Positions 43,211 to 55,406 of a stretch of DNA of 64,000 bases are shown here, piece after piece (position 1 is the first letter of the stretch; each line of letters starts with the position of its first letter). The stretch comes from Gordionus sp. m RMFG-2023. Taxonomy: Eukaryota > Nematomorpha > Gordioida > Chordodea > Parachordodidae. Where the stretch lies: contig NC_088775.1 in the NCBI RefSeq assembly GCF_954871325.1, positions 73,137,561-73,201,560 on the forward strand, read 5' to 3'. The position numbers and the translations under genes were made by a program. Below the pieces are notes generated by a model. It made no database searches and was not told the DNA's origin. It saw only the letters and a program-made list of their open reading frames with translations.

Positions 43211-46064
43211 ATTAAATATTAGGCATAGGTGATCAGCAATATTTTAACAAATAATATTGATATAGGTATCATCATTATAAGCTTTAAATATATTTTGACT
43301 CAAAACATAATTTACATTTAGTTTTAATGGATTGAACCTGCCCTGAAGGAGGGAGGGGATTATAACGAATAAAAATTGGATATTATTTCAAATATCCGGT
43401 AACAACTATTATAAAAGTAAAGAGAAAATTCTCATTCCTCCTCAATTTTTACGATCCCAGCAATGCTGATAACGGGAGCTCTGGTATAGAATATCTTATG
43501 AGGTGTACCTCATTTTCTCCTAAATTTTAATATTTTTATAAAATATTTTAATAAAGTATATTTAGTACCATATAATAAAAACTAACTAATTAGTATTAGC
43601 TAGTAATTAATAAACAACTTCTAAAATATAAAAAAAACGCATGTGAAAGGTGACTGATATTTTTCATCACAAATTATAAATTTACAACATAATTTCTTTT
43701 TTAAACATGAATCTTTATTTTATTTTATTTAATTTCAATAGTAATAAATTAAAATAAAATCTTATTTTGTTTACCCCCTTTTATTTTATATTTAAAAAAA
43801 AATAATAATACTCGTTTGTTGCGTTTCACTTGACTGTAATCGTAAATTATGAGGAGAGGGGAGGGGAAATTTGTTTATAAAAAATATTCAATATAAATAT
43901 GATTTGTTGTAACACATTTCCATAATGTGAAAAAACATTCTTATATAGTTAAATAACTTTCCATAATTATTGTAAAAAACATTTTGATAAAATTTAAAAA
44001 AAATATATTTTTGATGTAATTTTTTAAAAATTTTTTAATAAAAGTTTTAAACTTTAATGGAGACTAACCTCAAGGTTATGAATCGAATATAGTTTTTTTT
44101 ATGTTTTGAACACAAGTTTAAGTGGGACAATGAGAATTTAAAAAAAATTTTTTAAGATTTTTACAATAACATACATTGTAAATTTTTTTAAATTTAAAAT
44201 ATTATTACAATATATTAATTTTTACTTTTAGTTATCTAAAGAATCGAAATCAGGATAAGAAATTTGAATAATTTCTTAATAAATATGACCGAAAATTCAA
44301 ATTTAGGGTTTTCAGCTAATTCTTATTTGTTTAGATTTATTTTATGATCAATTCGAGACACTAAAATAAAATAAAAACCATTTATTAATATAATTATAAA
44401 TTCAATCATTTAAAGAAATGCATCGAATTCCATTTTCAATGAACTTTGTGGTGTGAGAATAAAAATTTGAAAAATTGTATGTAAAATAACTGCTCAAAAT
44501 ACTCTTAACAATTGCAATAACTTTTATTCTGTTAATGGGGTTAGGAGAATTCTATCGGTATTGATTTTTAATAACTCCAAAAAATTTTCGATCGAATTTA
44601 ATTGTGGTGAACAGAGTAGTAAAAATATAATATTTTGATAATTTTCACTAATTATCCTCTCTCTATTTCAGATAACACCCCGAAAGAATATGAAGTTTCA
44701 TTATGTATATCTAAAATTATATATATAAAGTTAGTAAGTAATCGAATATTATATTAACAAACCTGAAACTGGAGATAGTTTCGAAATACTAGCGATAGTA
44801 AAATTTGACATTTTAAAAAAATAAAATGAATATAATTGTTTAAAAATTATTAACACTCCAATAGGAATCTTTGAGAAAATTAAAAAATGGCGTAAATGAA
44901 TAAAGTTGTTTAAAATTTATTAACACTTCACTTAATAGGAAATTTGAAAATATTATAAAATCTCAATTAAATTAAAAAGGATCGGGGTCGAATATTAACA
45001 AAAATGATCTCGATCACGATCCTAAATTTAAGTCAGGATTATAAATCCGAGAAAATTGGCAATTTTAGGAATGATTCCAGGATCGGCAATCTTTTGATTC
45101 GATTATTTAAAAACTCTGGTTGTAGTGATTTTGTAAAAATTTCAAATAAAGAAAATGATAACTTATTAAGCTTGGTATAAAATTAAAAAAAATTATATTA
45201 TTTTGATTTCACGGCTTTGTCCATATAAAAAAAATGTGTGTGTATATATAAACACTAATTTTAACTTAATATTATATTAGTAATTGAATTAAGCTTTTAT
45301 AGCTTAAAATTCAAGTAGGGGAGACCGGGGATAGTATGTTCCCGAGGTAGGTATTTCCTTTTTTAAAAATTAATAAAGTTTAAGATTTGAAATTTAAGCC
45401 AAATATGTATTTTAATAAGGTGCCTATGTAGGTCCAAAAATGTTTCGGACAAAATTGCTCATGAAAAATTTCAATGCAAATTTTAATTTTAATATACCAA
45501 AAGTAACTTTTTAAAATTTTACATTTTCAATAATAACTTTAACGTTGTTTAGACTTAATATTAATTCTATATGATAAAGAAATATATATTTATCAAATTT
45601 AAAAATATTGAAAAAATTAATATCTTAAAATAAAATTTTAATTAATTGTGAAGACTTAGGGCAGGCTTTGGCGGGGTACGTATTAGCCATTTTTAAGCAG
45701 GGATTATTTTGAATAAAAAAAACCAAACTAAATTTATAAAAACACTAGAAGTCACTAGTTTGTCTAGGACCACTAATGACAATATGAAGATAATTGACTT
45801 ATTTTTTGTAATTAAATGACAGATTTAAGTGACAACAAGCACTTCCAGGTGATATATGTGATATAGATGAACCCTAATAAATTTAACATGACAATTTATT
45901 TTTATTTATTTACTTAGAATCAACACTTTTATATAAAAAATTTTAAAAATCTAAAAATAAAAAGCGCTATGAGTATGACACTTAACGTGAAAGGATAATA
46001 GGTACCCGGTGTTTTTCATAAAACCTAAATTTTCATTTTTTTAAATTTCGCATTAATAGAAATT
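43211..46064. other. A+T-rich DNA, no gene recognised
   Basis: Long stretch without recognisable coding motifs. A TAGGGGAGACCGGGGATAG segment at about 45316 resembles pieces at 39716 and near 19955 and probably belongs to an unnamed repeat. Confidence 0.4.
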
Positions 46065-46382
46065 TTTTTTAGACCCAAACCCCGTGTCTGGGTTTTACAT
46101 AACCAACCAATTAATAACACTATGAGTGATTATTATTATTACAATAAAAAAATATTTAAATTACCTTTTATTTGATATAGATATGAAAAAAAATTATTTT
46201 TTACACCCCCCCCCCCCCCCCCCCCCCCCAGACCAAGTTATATACATCAAGACAAAAAATGAATACTTTCAATCTAAAGATATTTAAATTAGATTTTGTC
46301 TCAACCCCGGGTCTGGACCCCGGGTCGGCCTGAGCACATAAAAGGGTCGTAAATTTTACGACCAAGCAAATTAACAACACTA
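46065..46382 (-). repeat. Inverted copy of satellite unit with both terminal segments
   Basis: Read on the minus strand: TAGTGTTGTTAATTTGCTTGG (from 46382), CCCGGGG-rich subterminal part, one satellite unit (AAATCTAATTTAAATATC ... a long G-run, 46206-46229 ... CACTCA), then TAGTGTTATTAATTGGTTGG with CCCAGACACGGGG. A second copy of the terminal segment abuts the satellite exactly at its CACTCATAG. Confidence 0.6.
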
Positions 46383-46947
46383 CTTGTTGGACGATTTAGA
46401 TGGAATTTTTAGTATAATGTGTTAATATATTTATTTATTTTTTCTCGTAAACAATGTTTATTTTTATTACATTTTCCCAAATTAACTTAATAAAATTTAT
46501 AACTTTTCATAAACCATTATTTATTTATTTAAACAAATAATTGCTCTTTTATTAATTATCTTTTGTAATTATTATTCTCCCTTCCCATATACCATACAAA
46601 ACTCATTTTTAAAACAAAACTTTTTTTTAAAATTTTTACGATCTGCTATTCCTTTTTATTTGCAATTTTACTATCTACTATTTTTTTTATTTTTAATATC
46701 TGCTATTTCCTATTTTACAAATTTTTCATAATTGCTTATTTTTTACTTTTTCATTAAAGAATTAATTGCTTTCCTTTAAACACCAAATTTATCTTTTAAC
46801 TCCTTTATCTTCACCTTTAGAAATTGCACGTTAACAAACACATGTGTTACTTTATTATTATTTTTTAACAATTATTTTCCGCTATCTACAATTGATTACA
46901 TTCCCAACTCATATAAATTTTTTTATCTTCCAACCTTCTCCCACCAA
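46383..46947. other. A+T-rich spacer, no gene seen
   Basis: T-rich on the plus strand, without motif or repeat that I can name. Confidence 0.4.
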
Positions 46948-49105
46948 TAGTGTTGTTAAAACGCCGCGAGTCGCGACCCCGACCCAAAGCTCGGGTCGTT
47001 TTATTCGACTCCGACTCAATGTTTGGGTCGTTTTTTTCGACTTCGACCCAAAATATGGGTCGTTTTTTTCGACTCCGACCCAAGTCCAAGCCGAAAAAAA
47101 CGACCTCGACCCAAAATATGGGTCGTTTTTTACGACTCCGACTAAAAATTTGGGTCGTTTTTTTCGACTTCGACCCAAAATATGGGTCGTTTTTTACGAC
47201 TCAAACTTGAAGTTTGGGTCATATTTTTCGACTCAAACTTGAAGTTTGGGTCATATTTTTCGACTCCAACTCAAAGTTTGGGTCGTTTTTCTGACTCAGA
47301 CTCAAACATCGGGTGGTTTTATTCAATCCGACCCAAAATATGGATCTTTTTTTTTAAAGTCGACTTAAAGTTAGGGTTGCTTTTTTTCACCCTTAACCCA
47401 ATATCTAGATCATTTTTTTTGACCAAAAGTCAAATAACATTTAGTATATATTAATATTATAGGCGGGAAAGTTACTTAAAGCTTCTTTAAATTATAATAC
47501 TCTGGATTAACTATTCATCATAGTTATTTTTTTAAATTTTTAAGTGAAAATGCACCATAGAAAAGAGCCATTTGTTATGATGGTTATTTTTGAACTTTTT
47601 TAAATGAAATAGATAAAAATATATATTGTAGACATGTTAAATCAAAATTTCAGTGAAGATGTACCATAGATAAGTGACAATTGTCATAATCGCCATTTTT
47701 GAGCCTTTTTGAGTTTTTTTAAAGGAAATAGCTAAAAATATATATTCTAAACATGTTAAATTAAAAATTCAGTGAGGATGTATCATAGATAGGTGACAAT
47801 TGTCATAATCGCTATTTTTGAACTTTTTCAAATTTTTTTAAAGGAAATAGCTAAAAATATATATTCTAAACATGTTAAATTAAAAATTCAGTGAGGATGT
47901 ATCATAGGTAGGTGACAATTGTCATAATCGTTATTTTTGAACTTTTTTCAATTTTTTTAAAGGAAATAGCTAAAAATATATATTCTAAACATGTTAAATT
48001 AAAAATTCAGTGAGGATGTATCATAGATAGGTGACAATTGTCATAATCGCTATTTTTGAACTTTTTCAAATTTTTTTAAAGGAAATAGCTAAAAATATAT
48101 ATTCTAAACATGTTAAATTAAAAATTCAGTGAGGATGTATCATAGGTAGGTGACAATTGTCATAATCGTTATTTTTGAACTTTTTTCAATTTTTTTAAAG
48201 GAAATATCTAAAAATATATATTCTAAACATGTTAAATTAAAAATTCAGTGAGGAAGTATCATATATAGGTGACAATTGTCATAATCGCTATTTTTGAACT
48301 TTTTCAAATTTTTTTAAAGGAAATATCTAAAAATATATATTCTAAACATGTTAAATTAAAAATTCAGTGATGATGTATCATAGATAGGTGACAATTGTCA
48401 TAATCGCTATTTTTGAACTTTTTCAAATTTTTTTAAAGGAAATAGCTAAAATTATATATTCTAAACATGTTAAATTAAAAATTCAGTGAGGATGTATCAT
48501 AGATAGGTGACAATTGTCATAATCGTTATTTTTGAACTTTTTCAATTTTTTTAAAGGAAATAGCTAAAAATATATATTCTAAACATGTTAAATTAAAAAT
48601 TCAGTGAGGATGTATCATAGATAGGTGACAATTGTCATAATCGCTATTTTTGAACTTTTTCAATTTTTTTAAAGGAAATAGCTAAAATTATATATTCAAA
48701 ACATGTTAAATTAAAAATTCAGTGAGGATGTATCATATATAGGTGACAATTGTCATAATCGCTATTTTTGAACTTTTTCAAATTTTTTTAAAGGAAATAG
48801 CTAAAAATATATATTCTAAACATGTTGAATTAAAAATTTAAGAGGATGTATCATAGATAGGTGACAATTTTCATAATCGCTATTTTTATCATTTTTTAAA
48901 GAAAATAGCTAAAAATATATATTCTAAACATGTTAAATTAAAAATTCAGTGAGGATGTATCATAGATAGGTGACAATTGTCATAATCGTTATTTTTAAAC
49001 TTTTTCCAATTTTTTTAAAGCAAATAGCTAAAGATATATATCCTAAACATGTTAAATTAAAATATCAGTGAGGATGTATCATAGATAAGGGACAAAAAAT
49101 GTTAT
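46948..49105. repeat. Composite repeat: TAGTGTTGTTAA end, ~32-bp minisatellite, 119-bp satellite array
   Basis: Begins TAGTGTTGTTAA (46948-46959). Next is a minisatellite of ~31-33 bp units around CGACCCAAAATATGGGTCGT (about 46963-47410), each with inverted GACCC...GGGTC. From about 47530 to 49095 comes an array of about 13 units of 119 bp with TGACAATTGTCATAATCG, TAAAGGAAATAGCTAAAAAT and ATTCAGTGAGGATGTATCAT. Unit starts at 47793, 47912 and 48031 give the 119-bp period. The first and last copies are diverged and the middle ones very similar. Frames read across the minisatellite in several phases are artefacts. Confidence 0.9.
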
Positions 49106-50639
49106 TATATATACGAGTAGTAAGGTACATAATAATTTTTAAGTGATAAAATGAGATGCTAATATATTTCTTGTAATTTTAATTTATAAAAAAATTCTTA
49201 AATATGTTATTGTCATAGACTGGGTCAGAAAATCAACTATCACATAAACTCATCTATGTTTTATTCATATTATATTAAGTTTGAGGATATTAAAATATTT
49301 CCTGTTTGAAGTTTCTAGTTAGGATAAAATTTACTTGGCACATCTTACAATGATATTTATACCTTGTTTTTTTTTCGAGAATAAATTTTATGCGATATTT
49401 CATGAAGGAAATTACATATCATTGTACAGAGAAATAACTTTGTATATATTATCTGCACCAATATCTTTTATATCAATCTCTATCGATGACATTTTAAATT
49501 ATATTGGAAAACTAGATTGTGTAGATTTATAATTATTAATTTAAAGGATTAAGATTTTAGAATTAATTATAAATATATCTTAATAATTTTTATATGCATT
49601 TAATATTTAAAATCTCTCGTTATAAGCCTATTTAGCAAGAAAAATATTGACTAATCCTGAAATTACGATAATAGATATCTATACCTTTATATAATCTATG
49701 AGAAAAATTGCTCTCATAATATTCTTCTTAATAAAATAGTGAATAATTAACGCCTGAAAAAAAGTATAGCGCTTTATAACATGGTTCAAAGTTAATCCCA
49801 GTATCAATTTTAATGTGTAAAACATTTAAGAAATGATTTAAATTGGAGAACTTTTATTAATAAAATTTATGTTAATAATATTAAATTATAATTTTAAAAA
49901 CAAAAAATGAATAAAATAAAAAAATTTATATTTATACCCCTAAAAATAATAAAAAAAAATTTGGAAAGTTAAAAAAAATGATTATTAATCATATCCCTAT
50001 CCCTAACAATGAAGAAAAGAAAAAATCTCAACAAATTTGCCGTCTAGCTGGCACCACTAAAAGTAAAATAAAATATCTTTTATAATTTTAGAATTTAAAT
50101 AGTCACTTCACTTCCATCGATAAATACAAAAAAAAAATTATATCAAGTTACTTTAAGACAATACCACTTGACCCACATATTTTTCTTAAATTCTTTTGAT
50201 TTTATTCCTATAAAGTTTAAAACTAACTTAACCAACTACACACATGCATCTAATTCTTTTACAATTTTAATTTAATCAAATTTTACGATGCTAATATACA
50301 TTGCCTCGATAATTTATCACTATCAACATTTAACATGAACTATCAATATAATTCAATCCATACATAATTTCACAATTTAACTAAGCGATCCATAACCCTT
50401 TTTACTCCTAAATAATTATAGATATTTAATTCTATACCCATTTTTTCAACTATCTCTTAATATACCAATTTTATTCAGCTCTATCCCTTGCACAATTGGA
50501 CTAAGCGATTCATAACCTTTTTTATCTTTAATTTTATATTATACAATCCACAATTCCCTCAGATAATTAGCATTTACATTTCTCATATATATTCCCAAAT
50601 TTTTCTTTTATTTCTATACGAATCTTTTATTTTATTACA
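49106..50639. other. A+T-rich DNA, no gene recognised
   Basis: The 65-codon plus-strand frame at 49335-49532 has no recognisable motif and lies in ordinary A+T-rich sequence. Nothing else supported. The right part may hold the 3' end of the Ty3 fossil that follows, but I see no LTR. Confidence 0.35.
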
Positions 50640-53459
50640 TTTTTATACCCTTGTTTTCAGCTAATCCCGATGCCTCGTGACCTCACTATTATCCTCCAAT
50701 CTAACCTTAAGTATTTTATTTTCTACATTCCCTATAACCACTCCCTTCTCCCATTTTCTAGTTATTCCATACATCCTACCACATACTAATTGATTAATTA
50801 CATATTCCAAAACAACGTTACAATTCTCACATTCGCAGCAACTCTTTTCAAAATATCTAAAAAAATAATCATTTTTCTTCCCATCATTTTTTCTGCCGGT
50901 GACAGGCCATCTTTCCCACTGCACTATTATAATATAAGTGCGCTACCCACAGCTCAGCTTTACATTCTTTATGTTTCTTTAACCAATTTTTTATAATCGC
51001 CGTCATCCGTTTAGCTTGTCTATTCGAACTGGTATGATAAGGTGGCACCATGATATGTCTCATTTATTTTAAAACAAAAATCCTTGAATACCGCACCTAC
51101 AAAAGCAGGCCCTCCATCTGACATTATTATCCTTGGAATTCCAAATTTTGCAAATATTTTCTTACAATGTTTTATAACTATTCCCGCGGTTAAACCATGC
51201 ACCTCTTCAAATTCAATCTACTTAGAAAATGAATCCACACTAAAAATAAATTTTTTTCCTTCTCATTCAAAGAAATAAAGAAATCTATATGGCCCTCTCC
51301 CAAGGCCCTCTAGTTTTTGGCCAACTATCACCCTTTTCTTTCCGGGGCATATTACACCAGGCATTGCAAACATCACAACTTTTACCCAAATTATTAATTT
51401 CTTCATTCATCCCAGACCACCATACATATTCCCTTCCCCATTGTTTCATTTTAGTTATTCCTTGATGACCCGCATGTAACATATTTAAAACCCTTTCTCT
51501 TAATCGTCGGGGTACGACAACTCTATTCTCATTAGACAATCATCAATTATTATCAATTCATCCTCTATATTTTTTATATTTATTCCCTTTATCATCCCAC
51601 GTTTTTTTTCCTGTAAAAAATAATTTTATCAAAGCCATTTCCCTGTCTTTTAAAGTATATTCTTGTATTTTATTTCACGTAGTAGGATTACCCTTAAAAC
51701 CCTCCGTTAATATCCTAATCAACGCCTTTTCACCAACCATCCACTATAATATTATTCTCTCCATCCACTCCTAATCTCGATAAAACATCTGGTAAATGAT
51801 TTTCTTTTCTCTGCCTATATTTCAATTCCAAATTAAAACTACCCACTAACAATAACCAACGCTGAAGTCTAGGTGACATCTTAACTCCTTATTATCTTTT
51901 TTAAACAAATGTATCAGTGGTTTATGATCTGTATACACCACAAATTTTCTTCCAATCAAATATTCCCTGCATTTTCTCAATCCTAAAATAACTGCTAACG
52001 CTTCTTGCTCTATCACCGAATATCTCGTTTCTACCTCTCTAAATACTCCCTAGAAAAATATTACCGGTCTTTCCATTTCTTCTATCAAATATAATAGAGC
52101 TCCTCCCATTTCTTTGAAGCATCTACTGCCAAAATTACCTCCAAATCACGATTAAAACATATCAAAACAGGTTCTCTACTAATTTCCAATTTCGGCCCTC
52201 CATTCAAACGGCAATTTAAGCACTGCACAATATTGTTGAACATATCCCTCTTTTAAACGGAAATCCACCTCATAATCTACCAATCGACTTAATTTTTTAT
52301 CAAAAATTTCCCCATATTTATTTTCCAAATCCATCACTGCTTTTTGCAAAATCTCCAACTTTTGATTTACCTCAATCGCTGCCACTACTACATTGCCCTC
52401 AATTTTTTTCCTTACTAATTCCGCTGGTATAATTTCTAACACCGGACATTTATATCTTTCAAATGTTCTTTCTTCCGACTGATTACTATCCAAATACTTT
52501 CTGGTATTATTATTTTCTCCTCCCAATATCCTAAATTCCAAATTTGATTCTTTAAAACTTCATCACCTCCTATACCACAATTTTCCAGCCACGATGCCTC
52601 TACAATTATCTCATCCTATTTCTCTTTTAAAATCTTTGACACTAATTTCCAATATATTTCAACTTAGCTCATTAATTTTCTCAATTTCTTGACATATCCA
52701 CGTCATATTTATTAACCAAAATATTAGGCTCTACCTGACATTTATCACACTCAATTTTTAAACTTCCCTGAATTTCCTCAACATTATTTACCATACTTTC
52801 AACTTTAATATTTTCTGAAACCACATTTTCCCCCAATTTATTCTCCAGGTTTTTACCACACACCTCCTCTACGAGCTTTTTATGTATTCCAATATTTTCC
52901 TCAACTATATTTTTCACTTTGAACATATTTCAAAAATTATTTTCCAATCCTAATTTTGATATCCAAGCCCATCCCATAATAGCACCAATTTCTTCTTTTA
53001 TTATCCAAAGATCGAAAAAATGCACTACCTCTTTTATTAATACTGGTACATTTACCCTTCCCAAAACCATAATTTCAGCTCCATTTAATTGTCTTACTAT
53101 CAACTTATCATTTATTATTTATTTATTCGGCCATAATTTATAAAATTCCTCAAACCCCATGACCTATATAGTAGTTCCTGTATCTAATAACATTGTAATT
53201 TCTTTATTTTCCCCTATTAATTCTCACACGTGGACACTAATCATAATTAATATTTTTCTTCCCTACTAAAATTGGTATATTACAAATTTGTATGTTCGAC
53301 TTGGACCACTTATTTCCCTTATTTTTAATGACCAAATTATTATTATCCTTATCTTCTCCCAATTTATTTTCAAAATTTAATGCATTTTCTGATAATTTTT
53401 ACTTTTGATTCAAGGGATTTTCGATATAATACCCCCAAATTTGCTCCTTGGCCGTCATA

Positions 53460-53965
53460 TAGTCACTCTACAGGATATTCTCGCACATAATGACCGATAT
53501 TTCTACATCGGAAACAAATTAGTTGGGAATTATTTCCTTCATTTTTCGTTTCCTTAGGTATCACATTATCATATTCATTTTTAATATTCAATCCTGTTAT
53601 CCCATTTTTAACCAACGAAAACGCAACCGATGGAAAAGCGGACACTTGTTTGCTCTCTTATGAAACATCTATCCGAAGTATGACCTGTTCTTTCACAATT
53701 TAACATGACATTACCTTTCGTTCATTTTCTTTTATTTTGAAAGCTGACACATAACATTTGGCATTATGACCAGTATTTCCCGATCTTCCACAGATAATTG
53801 GTAGAATTCTCTGCATTACTCTTTCATTACAATCTCTTGTATGACCATATTTTCCACAATTATAACACGTTCCATTCGATGACGTTCTTTGATTTATTCT
53901 TTCCTTACACTCTTTGCTTATGTGACCATACTTTCCACATGCAAAACATGTTTCACTTGATCCCG
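53460..53965 (-). other. Ty3 fossil: tandem zinc knuckles
   Basis: Nucleocapsid-like region with up to five knuckle-like segments in a row: CFACGKYGHISKEC, CYNCGKYGHTRDC, CGRSGNTGHNAKC, CERTGHTSDRC and CFRCRNIGHYVREY. One or two per Gag is usual in this family. Confidence 0.6.
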
Positions 53966-54338
53966 TTCTAATTGACCAACACCCCCTTTATTTTCCTCCT
54001 TTTCATTTTGATTTCTATTAATATTTTATTATATACCTTTGATTTGCCTCGTTCAATTTTTTAATTTCCCATTCCATTTCTTCTACTTTTTTAAGTAGTT
54101 CTTTTTCTATTTTCTTTTTTTTTATATTTTCAATTTCTACTTCTTTTATTATCATATCCTTTACCATATTTATTATTTCAATCACCTTTCATATTTTTAT
54201 TTTCCGTATTAATTTCATTTCTTTCTTTTTCAGAATATCGAATGATATCTGTTTTATTAACATTAATTCCAAATTTTCTTTTTCAGAAACTCTAACAATA
54301 TCTGTTTTTAATATTCCATTTTTTTTATCATTTTTCAT

Positions 54339-54911
54339 CAGTATATTTTTTTATTCTTAAATTCGGCTACAAAAGTGATTAAAGCACTAACCCTACTTAC
54401 GAAGCACTAAAGAATGATATAAGTTTCATCGTTAGTGTTTCTAATCGTTAGGACAACTTCACGCCTAAATCGTGATGTCATAATTTTTATTTATCTTATA
54501 ACTTTTATCCATATGGCGGTTAGCTAAATAAAGAACGGAATTTAAATATAGTATTTAAGCAATAAATAATGGCGAAAACCGGATGTTTAGTACTACTATA
54601 GTTTTTGTTTTGGCACGTCGCCATTATTTGTTCATTTTGTTTTTGTCGCCAATAACTTTTTATTCTTAAATTCGGCTACAAAAGTGATTAAAGCACTAAC
54701 CTCCACTAACGAAGCACTAAAGAATGATATATTTTATCGTTAGTGCTTTCAATCGACTTTTAAGCGTGAAGTTGGCATAAGTTTTTATTTTTGCTTATAA
54801 CATTTTTTCCTTAAATTCCTATACGGATTGAAGCACTAACAAGCACTAACGAAGCACTAAAAAATGACATATGATTCATTGTTAGAGCTTCTCGGCCAAC
54901 TTCACGGAGCT
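54339..54911. repeat. ~310-bp satellite block inserted in the Ty3 fossil
   Basis: Two units of the satellite that forms the inner arms of the big palindrome (GCACTAACGAAGCACTAAAG, ATGGCGAAAACCGGATG, TTTTGGCACGTCGCCATT). It ends with the same GGCCAACTTCACGGAGCT border as at 17655. Flanks are TTTTTCAT and TATTTCAT (7 of 8), a possible target duplication, so the satellite block may move as a unit. Confidence 0.75.
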
Positions 54912-55406
54912 TATTTCATTACATAACTTTTCTATTTTATCAAATTTTCCATTTTTTTCCCTATCCATTTGTTTTATAAATCTTATTTTATTTGCCTATT
55001 TCTTAATATTTCTTCTTTTATACCAAAAATAAATTATAATCCATAATATTAGCCTTAAATAAAGCTAATACTAAATAAATACTTATAGACATATTTTTGA
55101 TTTCCACTTAATTATATATATTCTTCTTGTTGAACATTTTTTTTATACTTTAATTTATACCTTACAAATTATTCCAATTCTAAATTTAAATTTTGTATAT
55201 TTATAGCAAACTTATTAAAAATTTTATTATAACAATCTTTATAATTCTAAATGGAAAAAAATATGCTAATGCAATTATTTTTAAAATAATAATAATTTTT
55301 TTTAGCCTTCGTATAGATGATAGTAATTGGTTACGCCGAATAACCTTTTTAATAATCATACGTGTCTTTTTTTTTACACGGCACCACTGTAATAAGCTCT
55401 TAATTT

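Larger units (their letters stand above)
35807..46382. mobile_element. Possible 10.6 kb composite element with TAGTGTTGTTAA-type ends
   Basis: The left end TAGTTTTGTTAATTGGTTGG (35807) and the inverted right end TAGTGTTGTTAATTTGCTTGG (46382) match closely. The flanking 8-mers are ATTGTTGG and CTTGTTGG (7 of 8). The same CCCGGGG-rich subterminal segment and the same satellite lie inside each end. This suggests one large satellite-filled unit later invaded by the hAT and foldback elements. No coding part of its own is seen, so it would be non-autonomous. Alternatively the two ends belong to separate copies of a smaller repeat. Confidence 0.35.
50640..54990 (-). mobile_element. Ty3/gypsy fossil, minus strand, old
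   Basis: Recognisable parts from 5' to 3' on the minus strand: K/E-rich gag-like sequence (54990-54000), a set of CCHC zinc knuckles (53960-53470), a long linker/protease-side region (53140-52180), RNase H-like sequence with a DHKPLIHLF-type segment (about 51870-52140), integrase zinc domain HAGHQGITKMKQWGREYVWW with CDVCNAW (51285-51539), core FGIPRIIMSDGGPAFVGAVF (51020-51202), and a post-core part (50661-50924). LTRs were not found, so the limits are approximate. It is heavily decayed with many breaks. A satellite block has inserted into its gag part (54339-54911). Confidence 0.75.

Noticed and set aside
46844-47454. Overlapping 65-132 codon frames on both strands with repeated GRFFRLRPK or SFFSTPTQ patterns
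   Set aside because: They are translations of the ~32-bp minisatellite in several phases on both strands; no start context, no known domain.
46948-49105. CRISPR-like array
   Set aside because: The units are contiguous 119-bp satellite copies without unique spacers, in a eukaryotic context.
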